Positions 1 to 14,100 of a stretch of DNA of 64,000 nt are shown here, piece after piece. The position numbers and the translations under genes were made by a program. How positions within the stretch are numbered: position 1 is the stretch's first letter; every line of letters begins with the position of its first letter. The stretch comes from Antitrichia curtipendula (lineage: Eukaryota > Streptophyta > Bryopsida > Hypnales > Leucodontaceae), in the NCBI GenBank assembly GCA_951230915.1, contig OX579635.1:47492001-47556000 (forward strand), given 5' to 3'. The notes below the pieces were generated by a model. It had not been told where the DNA came from and did not search any database. It was given only the letters and a program-made list of their open reading frames with translations.

Positions 1-758
1 AACACACTTTAAATTGTTCCCACTTTATCTTCAATCCATTAAAAGTCTGTCACAAATCCATATTAGGACCACTTGAAGTTCATTTTATACCTAAATATAG
101 GGGCGGTTTGAAGAAGATGGACGCTTTTAGAACACACTACCTTACATCTATTTTGGACTTGAAAAGTCATATGGACTACCACAAATTTTCCAAATACCCA
201 CTTTTAGTGACAAATGGGCACCAAATGCTACAGTAGCCAATGATATAGTAGAACTTCTAATAAACAAACTCTCTAAAGTAATAAAATTTCTCTAAAGTAA
301 TATTGATTGCCAATCCCGACCTAGGGTGCATACAAACGTCATGAATGCAAATGACCCTCCCTACATGTAATAACCTCTCATCCCGGCCTGGCTCTTTATA
401 GAAGTTTTACTGTACCAAACTTACATGCAGACTCCCTGAAAATCCGGGACTTTTCAAGGAATTTTGTTACAACCTTCTAACTCATTTCTCACACTTAGTA
501 AATTGATCCCATTTAAATTCATCACAGTGAACATTTTAATGACCTTTATGGGGACGGTTTGAAGAACCGTAAAACTTTCGAGGGAATTCGAGCCCCCTAC
601 CTTACATGTACTGTACAGTACAGTAACAGCATACTGTAAAGTGTCTACACAACCCTATGTGAGCTTGGAATGCGATCAATGCCAAAACGATTGGGAATTG
701 TTTAATTTCATTACTATTAAAGCTTGCAACCTCACCCTTCACCATCATTCCAGTTTAT
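1..758. other. 3' flank of the HDS gene
   Basis: No gene is seen here. The part next to 759 should hold the HDS 3' UTR. Two stretches, about 97-152 and 546-610, resemble each other (both contain a GG(G/A)GCGG/ACGGTTTGAAGAA-like core and end in CTACCTTACAT) and look like a degenerate direct repeat. A perfect 14-base palindrome, GTACTGTACAGTAC, lies at 608-621. Confidence 0.5.
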
Positions 759-3700
759 TTAATTTTCGACAGTTTCTGGATCTACCCATCGACCATGCTC
801 TTTAATGAGGAAAATGAGCTCATTGGTAGCCTTCTCCATGGCGATCCCTCTCCTGACTACCTCCTGCAATATAAATTCATATCCAGACATAAGCTCAAAG
901 ACATGTCAAAACATATTAACAAGAGTGCAAGCAATTCAACATTTTCACACTTTTTTCAATTCGTGGAGTGAAACGAGGAAAGTAGGATCATACCTTGCCA
1001 ACATAAAGATCAATTTTTCCGGGAGCACCACCCACATAACCAAAGTCAGCATCTGCCATCTCTCCAGGACCGTTCACAATACAACCCATGATAGCAATCT
1101 GCAAAAGGAAACGACATAGCATATTGTGAAACTTATATCACTCCCCATTGACAAGGATAAGCATATCGTAGTCACCCTAATAAAATCGTTCATTAAGAGA
1201 AATCACGGTCATAGATTGACCCAGATCATAGTCTAACAGATAAAGCAGATATCAATTCTGAATGTAAAAATGAATTCAGTTATAATCCACGTACCGAAAC
1301 ACCCGGTAAATGGTCAGTCTTCTCCCTAATTTCGGCGCTAATCTCCTGGAGGTCAAAGAGTGTCCTCCCACAAGATGGACAGGATACGTATTCCTGATTT
1401 CAAAAAATAATTCATCAGAAAAGCTCGCCAGTATTAATTGAAATCAGTGAGAGCACACCATAAACAGCTTACATGACTGAAACTGTCTCACTGAGATACA
1501 GCCAAGCAGTGAGACTATTTCTAGGACAGTTTCATCAATCTTTCGATTAATAACAATCTCGACTGAGCGCCTAACTCGACGAAATACTACTAAATGACAT
1601 ACAATGGCTGGTAGTCCTTTAGCACTTATGATTTCGGGTTAAAAACTGCTTGAAAGAAACATCAGACCCATTTGCCCTCCTCCCAAATAGAACTTACTGT
1701 CTTTGTGTTCCGCATCCGGCATCCCTGAAGCATGCCGAATGACGTATCTCTCAGAAATTCGAAATCCTGATCCGCAGCCTCCAACATGACTCCATCCCCT
1801 AGGCCGTCAACGAGCATGGCGCCGGCTTCACTGCCTGCCTTGATAACTAAATCATCTCTGCAGAATGTGCGGTCAATCAATTATCAGATATTTATAGCAT
1901 ATTCAGTAAATTTCTAAAATTATCAGAATTATCTAGCTCATGCAAATAACAAAGAACTCTGATTACTGCACAGTATTTGATTTTGACACAGAAATTTCTA
2001 CCACATATACCTGTCGGTGGTTGCAGGAAATTTAAGGTGATGAATGACTGGGAAGTCCAGTTCGTTAGTTTGCAAATATTCAAACAACCTGCATAAAATT
2101 CCCAGAAACTGATGGTAAGTATATCTATAAAGTTCACAAACAAAAAGGTTTGAATCAAAAGTATTGAGAAGTGATGACCTTCCAGCTCCATAAGGCTAGT
2201 TCTAATGAGATTTTTGGGACGACAGGCATGCATGTCTCCAAGTAACCTGGGGCTGAGAACTACCTCCGTGAAGCATGTACACGGCTTGACTTCTCATCAT
2301 CTTCTGATATGTATTGCAACAACATAATAAGATCCAAATCCTTCAGCATCTCAAGTTTCTCTTCAGGTTCATCTCCTCGAAGAGTTACTGCAAGACGTGT
2401 ACCTGCGAACATAAATCAACGTGTTAGCAACAATTTGCAAGAATTATAGAATGAAATTTGGACTCGTCATTCCTACTAATGTCATCACTGTGGTGTACAC
2501 GCACAACTTATCACATCGGTTTCGTTGTAAAGGGCGTGACTGAAGAACGACTTGGTTGTGTACCTGCGGGAAGCTCCTTATGGGCTCCAGAAGCGATTTC
2601 ATCAAGAGTGGCGAGAGCCATAGCATGAGGAAGCGGACTAGTAAGCTGCTCAGCTAGAGGAGTTAGCACTCCTATGCTAACGTCTGTCAGTCTCTTCACT
2701 GCAAGTCTCTGCATCAGAGGCAGACCACCCAACAAATTAGAGTGTATACGTGCATACGAACGAACCATCATCGGATAGCTCAAAGATTCATAGTCAGCCG
2801 AAACAAGAATAAAGGTCCTAAATGTGCACTGACCGATGCCCTATCTCCAACAGCTGGAAGCTTATTCAAGAGTATCGTGTCCACTGTAGCCAAATCCTGC
2901 ACACCGAACGATGAGAATACTCAGAACACATTTTTATCCTTAAAAAGAACACACTGCCAATACACAATCCCATCAAATTCGACGTTTAAAAAATTGAACA
3001 ATAATTTATCAACCTATATTGTTCAATCCCGGCGTCGAAAAACTTCTAGAACAAGTAAGTTGTTTGTTACTTTAATTGATCCACACCTCACACGACTGGC
3101 AAAGGAATAGACCACACAATCATATTTAATGCTTGTCTCCAAACTTACCTTATAAGGCATACCAATGATCATCTTCGTGGCTAGATTTCTGTATAGAGTT
3201 TCTGGATTCTGTGCAAGGGGAACAACAGCAAGGCTAAGTAATTCACAGATTGATATCTTCAATGTACCAGCTTATAAAGCATGCACAACAAATAAACAAG
3301 ATTACCAGGAAATTTCAAAAACTCAAGCAAAAAGCCACCATGAGTTTACCCCATTTCATCATCGTCGAACTTCACACGCTACACACTTCATAAATATTCG
3401 CATGACAGCGGACATAAACGCTCTCATCAATACACAGGACAATGAACCTCCAAGAAAGAAACTTACTTTTAACTGGTCCAATGTTACAGACATCAAAACA
3501 GAACCATCACGGTGCAGCACGTTCCTGTAGTCTACCAACTCCCCCTGCATAATGATGGACCATTAGATTGCTGATGAACAGAAACAATTGTTATCTTTCG
3601 ATGGGCAGATTCACTCGTCCGCTTCATTTTCATTTTATTAATATATAATCTGAGGATAAACAACTTTGACGCATATACTTCGGGCCAATATCTTCTACTA

Positions 3701-6700
3701 AGAATAAATATCATGCGGCAAATATGAAACATACGACTTAAGACCTTTTAAGAATGTGGCAACTGCATTTACCTCTGGCAAAATTGGTCACTACTAATTT
3801 GCTTCCACAGGGTTCTAACTCACCTCTTTCTGGAGTGGAAGTTGGCCAGTCCGCCTCTGAAAGTCGAAATATCTTCGGTGCTTTTCTTGGAACTCAGACT
3901 GAAAAGCATCCAAATAGAAAATCAGCAATTAAACGTCACTGCCATGACCTCAATATGCAGATTTTCATACAATTGACCTCAGAAGCGAGAATAACTTAAT
4001 CATGAAAGCGAAAATGTAAAGACAAGATAGAAGTAAACATATAGACCATAGACGAATTGCGTTCATTCAAATTCTCAGACACATGACATGATATGATGTT
4101 GACTTTACCACTCCTTTCTGCTCTGCAGAGATCTTCAAGCCCAGACTTGCGAGCTTTCTGCAAGGATCGATCTCCTTCTCAGGAGCTTCCGTCAACGAAA
4201 CACGAATAGTGTCACCAAGACCATCCTGCAAGACATATATGTGTCAGCAAATAGTGAAAGACCTAGATTGATTAAGCTGAAGACCGGTTAAGACGAGCGA
4301 AAAAAAGTAGCTCACTTGAAGGGAGCTTAAAAAGTGATGACTTGTTGGAACTGAAGAACTCCAGCAAAAGAATTGGTTTGGAAAAAAGACCTGTAGAAGG
4401 GCTCCAATTCCAATTGCTGACTTCATACGACCATCTTCTCCTTCTCCAGCCTCAGTAACACCAAGATGTAAAGGGTAGTCCCAGTTGTTCGCATACATTT
4501 CAGACACTAAAAGCCTATATGCTTGAACCATTACGACGGGATTGCTTGCTTTCATGGAAAACACGAAATTGTGGTAGTCAAGTTTGCGGCAAAGTCGTGC
4601 AAACTCAAAAGCTGACTCGACCTGGGAAAACCATACTTGACAATTAAGTTCCCTCAAGTTAAAGTTAACAATGTGGTCAAATAAGTTATCTGCAGATCAA
4701 TGCATTGTAAATCACTAAGCATGAAAATCATCGTTCAATTTCCAATGAAGCTGAATGACATCGTAAGAGATCCATCTGATTCTTTGAAACTCCGTTAATG
4801 CTGGCTATTCAGGGATAACGTGCTTCCCAACGACGACATTCTAACGAAGCATAACTCCGCTTATAAATCAATGATGTAAATATTCCCATTGTATGTGAGG
4901 AAAAAACGGTCTTGCTGGACACACTAGCAGACGATCAAGGGAAAAAAAGATTGCTATTAACAACCCACGACAACCCAAAATAACAGGTCTAGAGAACCAA
5001 CCATGCCTCTCGGAGAGTCACCGTAATAGCTCATGATGCGGTCGGACAAACTACCATGGTTTGTGCCAATGCGCATAGCTCTTCCGTACTTCTTGCACTT
5101 TTCCACTAGAGGTGTGAATACCTAAAGCACAGAACCACGACAAGGGAAGTAACCACCACCAAAGCTCTCTAAAGTTCACAAACTATTCACATTAAGAGCA
5201 TTTGGGCTTGGATATCAACAACACAATCTTTCAATACCTCTTCGATGTGCAGTAGTTCATCAGCGTAATCTGTTTCGGTGTACTCCAACTTCTCAAACTG
5301 GGCACGTCGATCAGCTGCAAGACAGAAGGGTTTGGCTCAATAACAAATGATGACTAGCCTGCGTTTAAATTCAAATGCTCTCTTGAAAGAAGGGTCACTG
5401 CGTCTGTTAAGGTCTGAGATAAGAGATCCATAGTTAATATTAGAATCACATTGTCTAGACCTTGTCTATCAATATTCCAAGAAGTTCGTGAGATAACGAT
5501 AGAAGATCGTCCCTAAGCAACTATACTCACCAAAGTTCCCAGGATTGATACGGATTTTGTCAAAGCATTCGGCAACTTTCATAGCAATTCGGGGTGCAAA
5601 ATGAATATCTGCGACCAAAGGTATATTGTACCTGTAAAACTCCAAAAGTTGGTGACAAACTTAGAAAGCAGCTTGATTGCAAAAGCAAGTTCTGACATTA
5701 TTAGCAATCGCCCCAGACAGTAAAAGAAAAGAAATGATGAAAACAAATTATGAACTACTCGATAACCAAGATCGAGGTGCCGAGGCAGTACCCTTTTTGG
5801 ACAAGAGTGTTCTTGATATCATAGCAAGCATCAGCCTCTCTATTGCCTTGGACCGTAATTCGCACAATATCACAGCCATTATCTGCAACCCTCATCACCT
5901 GGGAGGTTCAACGCCAAACGGGTAGTCGAATTAGGCTATATTGCTTAACAATAACTACATTATGCTCAATACTTTTCTTTAAAATCTTTAAAATTAAACC
6001 TGAAGGTAGATGACTGGATGAACACCTGCTCCACAGTGTCCTTGACATCTTTCGTGTCAGTTGTGGTCATGGTTTGCACTCGAAGAGGGTGCTCACTGCC
6101 CACAGTCACACCACCAATGTTCACGGTCCGTGTTTTCCTCCTAATAGGCGTGTACACTGATTCACAGTACTTCTTCCGAGGAACTGCTTGGACATCTCAT
6201 CACTAATGGTTAGAATATTTCTGGAAGAGACGCCATTCAAGAGGGATCTCCTCCCCAGACATACGCATACATTCAAAGGAACAAAATTAGGGTAAAATGC
6301 TAACAGGATGTACACGAATCTATTATCACAAATTCTTCTTATTGAAAAGTTCCAGGAACTTCTTCAGCTACTGAAGTAAATGACTGCATTTTGACAACAA
6401 TAAATGCATGCTCTAAACTAAGAGCTAACCGTACATAATAGGCTTCAACAACCCGCAGTGTTAAGAAATTCGACCGACGATCAGCATGTCAAAAAGTAAA
6501 CTACATCAGGAATTTTCTAGTATTCTGAGAAAAGCCTGGAGAAAAATCCACTGTCCTTGTGAGATTACTGTACTTTCTTTCATGTTCAAGTAGAATTCGC
6601 AAAACGAACAATTCTTTTCACAATAACCAAAAATTACACTTTCCTCAAGCAGCCCTCGGCATCGCAAACGCGCTTGGAAGCACTTTAGAGTCGCGTCCCC

Positions 6701-7193
6701 TAATTAAACCTTGAGTGCACCTTGACGTAGATAAAGCTTATCACAAGCACTTCATTCGAGGCGAAACTCGAAGAATAAGTCATGATTGTATAAGTAGTTT
6801 GAAATCAAGTGCAAAAAGCCATTCCAATTCCAAAAGTACACCTGAATATTTCCAGCCTGGTCGCGAGAAACGATCACCAACAAGAAAAACAAAAAGCTTC
6901 GCGCAACAACCTGAAGCCCAGAAACACCGGAGCGCATGTAACAAACAGACGAAAATCTCACCTAAAAGCAGACTCCCTTGCGAAGCGGGTTCCATCTCCG
7001 CCAATTCGGGCGCTGCATTGCGCACACATACACTAGACGCCCGGTTCCTCTGCCTCTTCCCCGCGAATCTCCCTTCCAATTCCACCACCCTCGCTTGCTG
7101 CAAACTCCGCGGCACCACGGAGTCCATCTTTTTCAAGCTCGCTAACGAGCTCGCAGCACCCGCAGCAGCCATCGCGACACTCGTCGCAGCCAT
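759..7193 (-). CDS. HDS: 4-hydroxy-3-methylbut-2-enyl diphosphate synthase (HDS/IspG), plastid
   Basis: This enzyme converts MEcPP to HMBPP in the plastid MEP isoprenoid pathway using a [4Fe-4S] cluster. Nineteen exons join in frame: 7193-6962, 6183-6026, 5898-5792, 5631-5531, 5314-5238, 5121-5002, 4621-4391, 4225-4109, 3898-3824, 3544-3467, 3208-3149, 2896-2834, 2708-2564, 2402-2264, 2088-2011, 1857-1698, 1393-1295, 1098-994 and 863-759, giving 749 residues, close to the ~740 of the Arabidopsis protein. The first ~75 residues are Ala/Ser/Arg-rich, like a chloroplast transit peptide. A TIM-barrel domain follows ([44 protein letters not shown]), then the large insert typical of plant and some bacterial IspG, then the cluster domain. 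The expected ligands are present: C652 and C655 (CPSC), C686 and E693 (GCIVNGPGE). All introns are GT-AG and phases agree. The start is the first ATG of the transit peptide. The gene looks intact. Confidence 0.96.
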
Positions 7194-10100
7194 TTCTCCA
7201 AATCACGTCACCACAACTATCATACAAACAATGTCTCCTTTTCACCACCTCGAACAATCACTACAGAGACCTCAAGCAAAACCAAGTCAAAACCAAGCCA
7301 ATACCAAAAGGAGAAGGAAAGCAAAATGCAAATGCCAAATGCGAGTACCTCGGCCTCTTTTTTATGCGAATAAACGTGGATCTCGCAGGTCGTGTTCAGC
7401 GTCGCTGACGAGACGACGCTGCGACAATTGGCGAGAGCCTCGAGGGAAATGAATTGTTGGATTTACTTACAATTGCAAAGACCTTGGCCTTCTTCAGCTG
7501 AAGCGAGGACGACGAAGAAGGCGAGGGTTGGCCTCTAGGCTCGCAACGGGGTTGGCTGGAGAATGGATCACAGTAATCCCACATCCCGGGTGGCCGGGTC
7601 CAATGTGATTCCCTGGACACCCGGCGCACCCGGCGCACCCGGCGCTCCGTTCCATATCAGGATCGAACGCCGTTCCCCATGAGGTAACCTGTCACATAAG
7701 GTAATTTCACCTAATTGCGTCCCAATCAGCAATTGAGCATATTTCGTATTACTAAATTGATTTTTTTTTTTTTTTTTTTCTTTTTTAGACTTAGATTCTA
7801 GGATGCACTCTTTTAGTCTACTACTGTTGTAAGGATTTATAGAAAATAATATCCTATCATTTTCTTCTTTCCTATATACATTCATATTTCATTAATATAT
7901 GATGAATTACCAATGTATATTTATTTATTTATTTATGAATTTTGTTACGTCATTGGTTTTACATTTCCTTAGGGCAATGGATTATACCTCAGACTAAAGT
8001 ACCATCTGTTAAAACCTCCAACTGCTTAATGATACAAGTCTATAAGCAGGTTATTAATATCACATACTAATGCCTGTTTACTCCTACGTACAAGTGAATT
8101 TATCCCTAGATATCACATATCTAATTTCCCTCTAAGGGCATTTAAACTGAGCAAAAATGGCGGGTGGAGTTGGACTGTATGCCTTAACTATGCTTTCAAA
8201 CCATCCTTATCAAACGGTCTGGTGACCGGCTTGACGAGCTGGACATTGAATCGCCACTGCCAGTCTTGGACTCCGGTCTGTGGCTGCGGCACTAACTTAC
8301 GGCACTCATGCATAGTACTAGCTGGCTAAGGATCGATGCCTTGCCGAAGCAAAAGGCAGACCGTCGGGTGTTGCTCGGACTTCAGTATCGCATTCGGTCA
8401 GTTCAAGCTGCATAGCGTGGCTGGGCGACTTTGATCAACTTGACTTGAGTTGCGGGCTGCAAACAGACGGGTGCTTGGGAATCACGGTGCGGTTGAGTTT
8501 TTTTACGATGGTGCTGGGATCTCAAAACAGCGGACAGCAGGTGCTGATCATTGCTATAGCATTGTATAATTCTAAAATCTGGAATTATATGCTTTGGGCA
8601 TTTATAAAGTGTATGATTATGTATTTTTTGTTAGCTTTCTCTCTTGTGAATATACGATGACAAGTTGTGGTAATCTTAAAACACCTCGTGCACGTCCATT
8701 AGCATACTAATTGTCTGCTGGTTGGCATGGGTACAGGTGAGGATTACCACCTCTCGAGAAATTTCTCACAAAAATTTCCACAAAATGCACTGGGACGGAG
8801 GGACCTTCAGTCTACCAACTTTCTTGAAGCTATACGATTGTTTCCTGCAAACAGAGAATTTTGTTTCATTTATTTGCTATGCTTGCTTTGGTAATATGAA
8901 TATGCTTGGATTGTGTTAGCGGGACTTGGTCGTTCTCCTGAAACTTTGACTGTACTGGAAGTTACACTGTTCTAGCTAATAAGATGCCCAGGTCGTATAC
9001 CCTGGCTCTTTGCTTTTCTTCACGTTGTCTGAGACCCACAAATCGGCCGAGAGCTGCTGGAGTCTGTATTGGAACTTTACGGAGCAGGTTGGATTTCGAT
9101 CTTGGATAGCCACCTGCTTCCAGCGATATTTTTATATTATATTTTTTTGATTTTACAGCTATCTTTTATGGTATATGCTAAAATCAGAAATTTAGCCAAG
9201 ATGACCACTATATGACCTCACCAATCCAAAGTTGGTATTAGGATTTGCATATTGCTCTCCTAGACAATTATTCTGGGGATTATGGATTGTAGGATGATAT
9301 AGGACTGATAAAGGAATGATTATCCTAGTTCTACCTTACTACTGTAACGCTCATATAACCTGGGTTACTTTACCAAAAATTCTAAAAATGAATGACAAAC
9401 GGGATTTAGAATCTACTTTGACTCTATCAAAGAAGTATCGAAAAAACATTTTTTTTTTTTTTTTTTTTTGGGAGGGGCGGGGGATTTTGTTGGAAGTTAG
9501 AAAAGAGGATTTTAGATTACTTTTTAATTTAATTTTTGAAATTTTCATGAATGTTTACGAATTTTCTAAAGTATTGAATACAAATGTATTTAAAAAAAGA
9601 CCATACGTTGTCAAGAATAAAGGCATTAGAGTTCACGCAAAAGAATTTAGGGGTTGTTTTTAGAAAGGGATCATAATTATAGTGACTCCCAAAAGTAAGG
9701 GGCTATCATACAAATGTCTCTCATAAATTGAGAAATAAGGATTATAAAGTGAAATTTGAACATATTGTTGTACAAAAGGTATTCTATCCTCATGTGTAAT
9801 TTCATTTTAAATGAACTATATGTAGACCTACTATTATTTGAATAAAATTTCAACATAAAATTAATTTTTTTGTAAAAAGTTAAAATATCTCATTTTTTTT
9901 ATAGAAAGAATGTACATCTTGACTAGAATCACATGTTTTAAGTTTCATGAATTTTGGATTTTTATTAATTGAAATATTATAGATTGAAATTTGACCTCAA
10001 AATTTTGATTTCTTAAATTATTTATTCTATAAATTGTAAAAAAAGATTCATTAGATATATATATAGTTATTTGATACTATTTTAAATTTATTTCTTTGCA

Positions 10101-11177
10101 CTATTTATTAATACAATAGTGAATGGTTGAACATTAAGGGTTTGAATTTTCTTTAAGTCTTGAATTTGAAAAATTCAAAAAAAGTTACAAAAATTCTCCA
10201 TAGAAAAGTACAATTTTTTTCTTTGAAAGTTTATACTATGCCCATTGAAAAAATAACAATAATTTTGACTCTAACTATGCACATCAGCTTAAATCAACAC
10301 TTTTCATTAGTTCTAACTTAAACCTCGCAGATGAATCATTCCATCAAATTCCAAGTTGTTTAGCACGAGAATCCAACAATACCTTCACAATTTAATAAAA
10401 ATAGTAAGATAACTGCACCTAAAATCGCACAAATAGGCAATTCAACATGGCTCCCATTATTATATTAGAATTTTTTTTGTGGAATCTTGTTGGTAGTGAA
10501 AAGGAGATTCTAGATTCTCTTAGAATGCATTTTTTGGACACCCTATGAATAAACTACAAATTTTTAAAGTGCTGAAAGTAGGTGTTCCTAAAAGCAATCG
10601 TAGACTTTCATGAACAATGGGAGTACATTTTAGGCAAGAATCTGTAGTGTACAATTTTAGGAAGCGTGCACTTTTTAGGTGTAGTCACCTTAGACTTGTA
10701 CATGAATTTGCCATTGAATTTGCCCTTGCGTACACCGGCACAAAACGTACAAAAATACAAAGACAGGATTTCCCAAATGGAAGTGTTAAAACAAGACTCA
10801 ACTACTTGGGTGACAAATTTCAAGTTTCAAGAGTGGAGATGGTATTGAACCAGAAGGTGCAGCAACATGAAACACCGCTCTCAGAGACCTGCAGCTTGAT
10901 TGTCTACATATTGCGTATTCCGAAAGACCTGATAAGAGTTCAGCACTGCAAGCAAACAACCTTGTTAACACCACGATATTAATGACTGCCGCATGAGCTC
11001 GACAAGTACCAAGCACCATCTGTGCGAACAACGGATAAACTCAGATGCAAAGCATGGTCTAACCACCGCCGTTACGAACAATGGATACTAGGTAACACGT
11101 AGAGTGATGAACTTGCCATGCTCATGACCAGGAATCGGATGCACTACCACATGGATTGATTCAAAAGCAAAGTAAAC
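7194..11177. other. Intergenic region upstream of HDS and downstream of MGDG synthase
   Basis: No protein gene is recognised. About 7194-7650 is GC-richer and probably contains the HDS promoter and 5' UTR; it includes a short GGCGCACCC tandem repeat near 7618-7646. Long T tracts lie at 7761-7779 and 9449-9469. Two patches, about 8150-8560 and 8930-9120, have a base composition closer to the exons than to the surrounding AT-rich DNA but show no convincing coding frame. From 9840 to 10560 the DNA is very AT-rich with no feature seen. The end near 11178 should contain the MGDG synthase 3' UTR. Confidence 0.5.
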
Positions 11178-14100
11178 TTAAATCAGGCCCCTGTACTTGA
11201 CAGTCAAATGTTCAAGATACCTGTGCTTATTACGCACCATGTCATCTAGATCGTGCACTATTTTGAAAACAGCATCAGGCTGTGCTAACTTTCTGCACTT
11301 CTCTGTCATCTTTCTAAGCACGTCAGACTTATCATCAAACCAGTCTGCAATAATTCTAGAAATTTCTTTCGGTTCTTCACAGAAAGCACCGGCGCCATTG
11401 TCTACAACAAAAGATACGTTTCCAACTTCCTGCGCAAATGGAAAAAAAAATGCCAACAGTCAGAGTCCTGTATCACACAGCAGCTAAATTTTCACAGGTT
11501 GTCATACACTGAAAAAACTAATTGGTGCTACAGGATGTTTCATCATCTGAAAAGTCCTAGTTCTACATCTTTTTGATTGTGAAGGTAGATACTCGCTTGA
11601 GATTCAAATATTTGTGCATACAGTCTCTCTTGGCAATTTCATCGACCATTAGGGATACTACTTGTATGCTCAGTAGAAGACACAGTTTCTGAGTGTTTCT
11701 GAAACCAACACAACAGCAAACATTGAGAATGTAAGAGAGTAAACTGTGGAAAAAAGAAAAAAGTCCACCTGTCCCGCTATGAAGTCAAACAGAAGCATCG
11801 GAAGTCCCTTTATCATTGCTTCTGCTATGGTACCAGGTCCCGCCTGAGAGAAGTAAAACAGGATTCGTGTCTTTGGATCAGAGACAGTAAGTAGCAGTAA
11901 AAATCGACAATAAATCCAAAAATATCCTAAACAAAAATGGCACAGTAAACTGGCGATTCGGGTTGGCACTTCAAGAAATCGACCAAAAAAAGCATAAAAC
12001 TCATGACAAAGGACCAAACAAACAAACAATGGACCCAAGGGACCCTCAGTCAAAGACATTTGAAGGCAAAAACACGAGTAGAAACCAACCTTGGTTATTA
12101 TGCAGTCGCTGGCTGCCATCCATTCAGACATGTTTGTTACAAAGCCGTTGATCTGTACATGAAAGAGACAGCATCAAAAGTATTAAGGAGTGAACGAAGA
12201 ATCCCAGATTGATGTATTTGTTAACAATATGAGGCAAAAATATCTATATGAATTGGCGATGACCGAATGTACATAAATAAATTGGAGCGTTCGGGACACA
12301 CCTTCACAGGGATATGCCAGTCCAAGGCCTCTAGCTTCTTGATGAGGCGTTTATTGCGACCACAAACCACCACCAGTTGACCAATGGCTTTTCCATTACT
12401 GGCATCATAAAGCGACTGCCCCAGAGCACGAGCAGTGGCTTCAACAGGACCCATGCCCTCTCCCCCGCCCACCAAAAGCACGGCGGGAAGATCCTCATCC
12501 ATGTCGAGCTCTTTTCGCAACTCATCCTACGGCAAAAAAAAATTCGTATTGATTGCTAGGTGACACGACATTACTTCACTCGCACACAATCCTGGCTGAA
12601 ATTCGCTTGGAAATCCTCAGTTCCATGTGATACTGCAAACGAGTTGCATCGATGAGAGCTCAAATTAGGACGTAGCGTTCTAACCTTGGGACGAGTGGAG
12701 TTAGAGAAGGAGGGACGAATGGGAAGCCCGTGTACACGAATTTGAGACGGCCGGAGGCCAGCCTTTAAAGCCCTCTCCGCTACTTCCTTCGTCGGACAGA
12801 AACAGGCCGTCACTAGCTTGTGAAACCTGCCCCACACCAGGAATCTTAGAGCAATATGAACATCCATACATCAAAAAAGAACACCCATTAGATTGACGGT
12901 GTTTTTAATGTAAACTTAATAGGCTGAACAGACTCTTCATGTACGCCAACCACAAAAAAATTAATGGTTGGAGTTCTTCTCTCTCTTAGATTTGTCGGCA
13001 TTAGATTCAGAGAGTCCTCATCTTGAGTTAATATTAGTTAAGTTCATGTAAGTAAAATGCGAATGGTGCTAACTTAATATCAGTGTCCTTGGTACTAACT
13101 AAATATAAAGTTAGCAACTATTAAGTTAACATGAAGTCAACATGCCGATTCACAAAGTTGTTAATGGTAACTAACTTAGAATGTTAGATCGGTATTCAGA
13201 TCACGTTAATGAGATTCTTTGAGATGTAAGAAACAATGATTCTGCCGTCCATTGACGAGGAAAGCCTCTTCACATAGTGATGCATCAGCTGGGGAAAAGG
13301 GAAATCAACAAGAATGTATTGCACCTCATTGTCCAAACTTGACTTACCATGTTGGGTGGCAAGTGCTCAGATCTGTAATGACAGTTGTAAAGGGAATCCT
13401 GTCGAGTAAACCTTTTGCTCGTAGAACCCTCAATGGAATATGCTGCATCAATGGATGCACGCTAACAATCACATCTGGTTGGTACTTGGCCAATCCCTTT
13501 GATACCTCTCTGATACCCACCCCATAGCACAAGTTTCAGGATCAGAATCACAAGTCCATAAAACAAACGCATTTTTTTGAGTAGCCGTGTTCCAAAATAA
13601 AGGACGAACAAATCCGTTGAGCAGCTAGCCACAATAGAGCAAGGCTAAGTCCAAGATGTCATAGTAATAAAGTGAGAAATTTCATCGATCACGACGTCAA
13701 AAATGTAATCAAGAACGGGTCAAATTTTACATCAGTTGCATGTGCCGAGTCAATAAATAAACAAAAATGAACTAAAGAGAGTTCTTATATGACCCAGTCA
13801 AAAGTGCAAACAATAACATAACGCCCAATTGGGGACTCTTAGTCCTTTAGGGTTCAAAAACATAAAATCTGATTCCTACCTTGCAACGAAGGGAGCTGTT
13901 GCAGCCATTTGTGATTGATGTACTAGTTTGGGTGCTGTAGTATGGAAAGTGAATTTCCAAAGAGTCTCATGCTTCACCATAAAACTGTAGGCTCGTGGAG
14001 CTTGGTTGAAAGGCCACGGCGTGTGTTCCTTCCATAGATCAATAACAAATACCTGAAATGTTTTAAACCATCCCACCAGGAGGTTGAGCCATAGATCTTC

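Noticed and set aside
6715..7452. Long plus-strand open frame (245 codons) antisense to HDS exon 1
   Set aside because: It overlaps the HDS transit-peptide exon and leader on the opposite strand, has no recognisable motif, and its composition follows the HDS exon.
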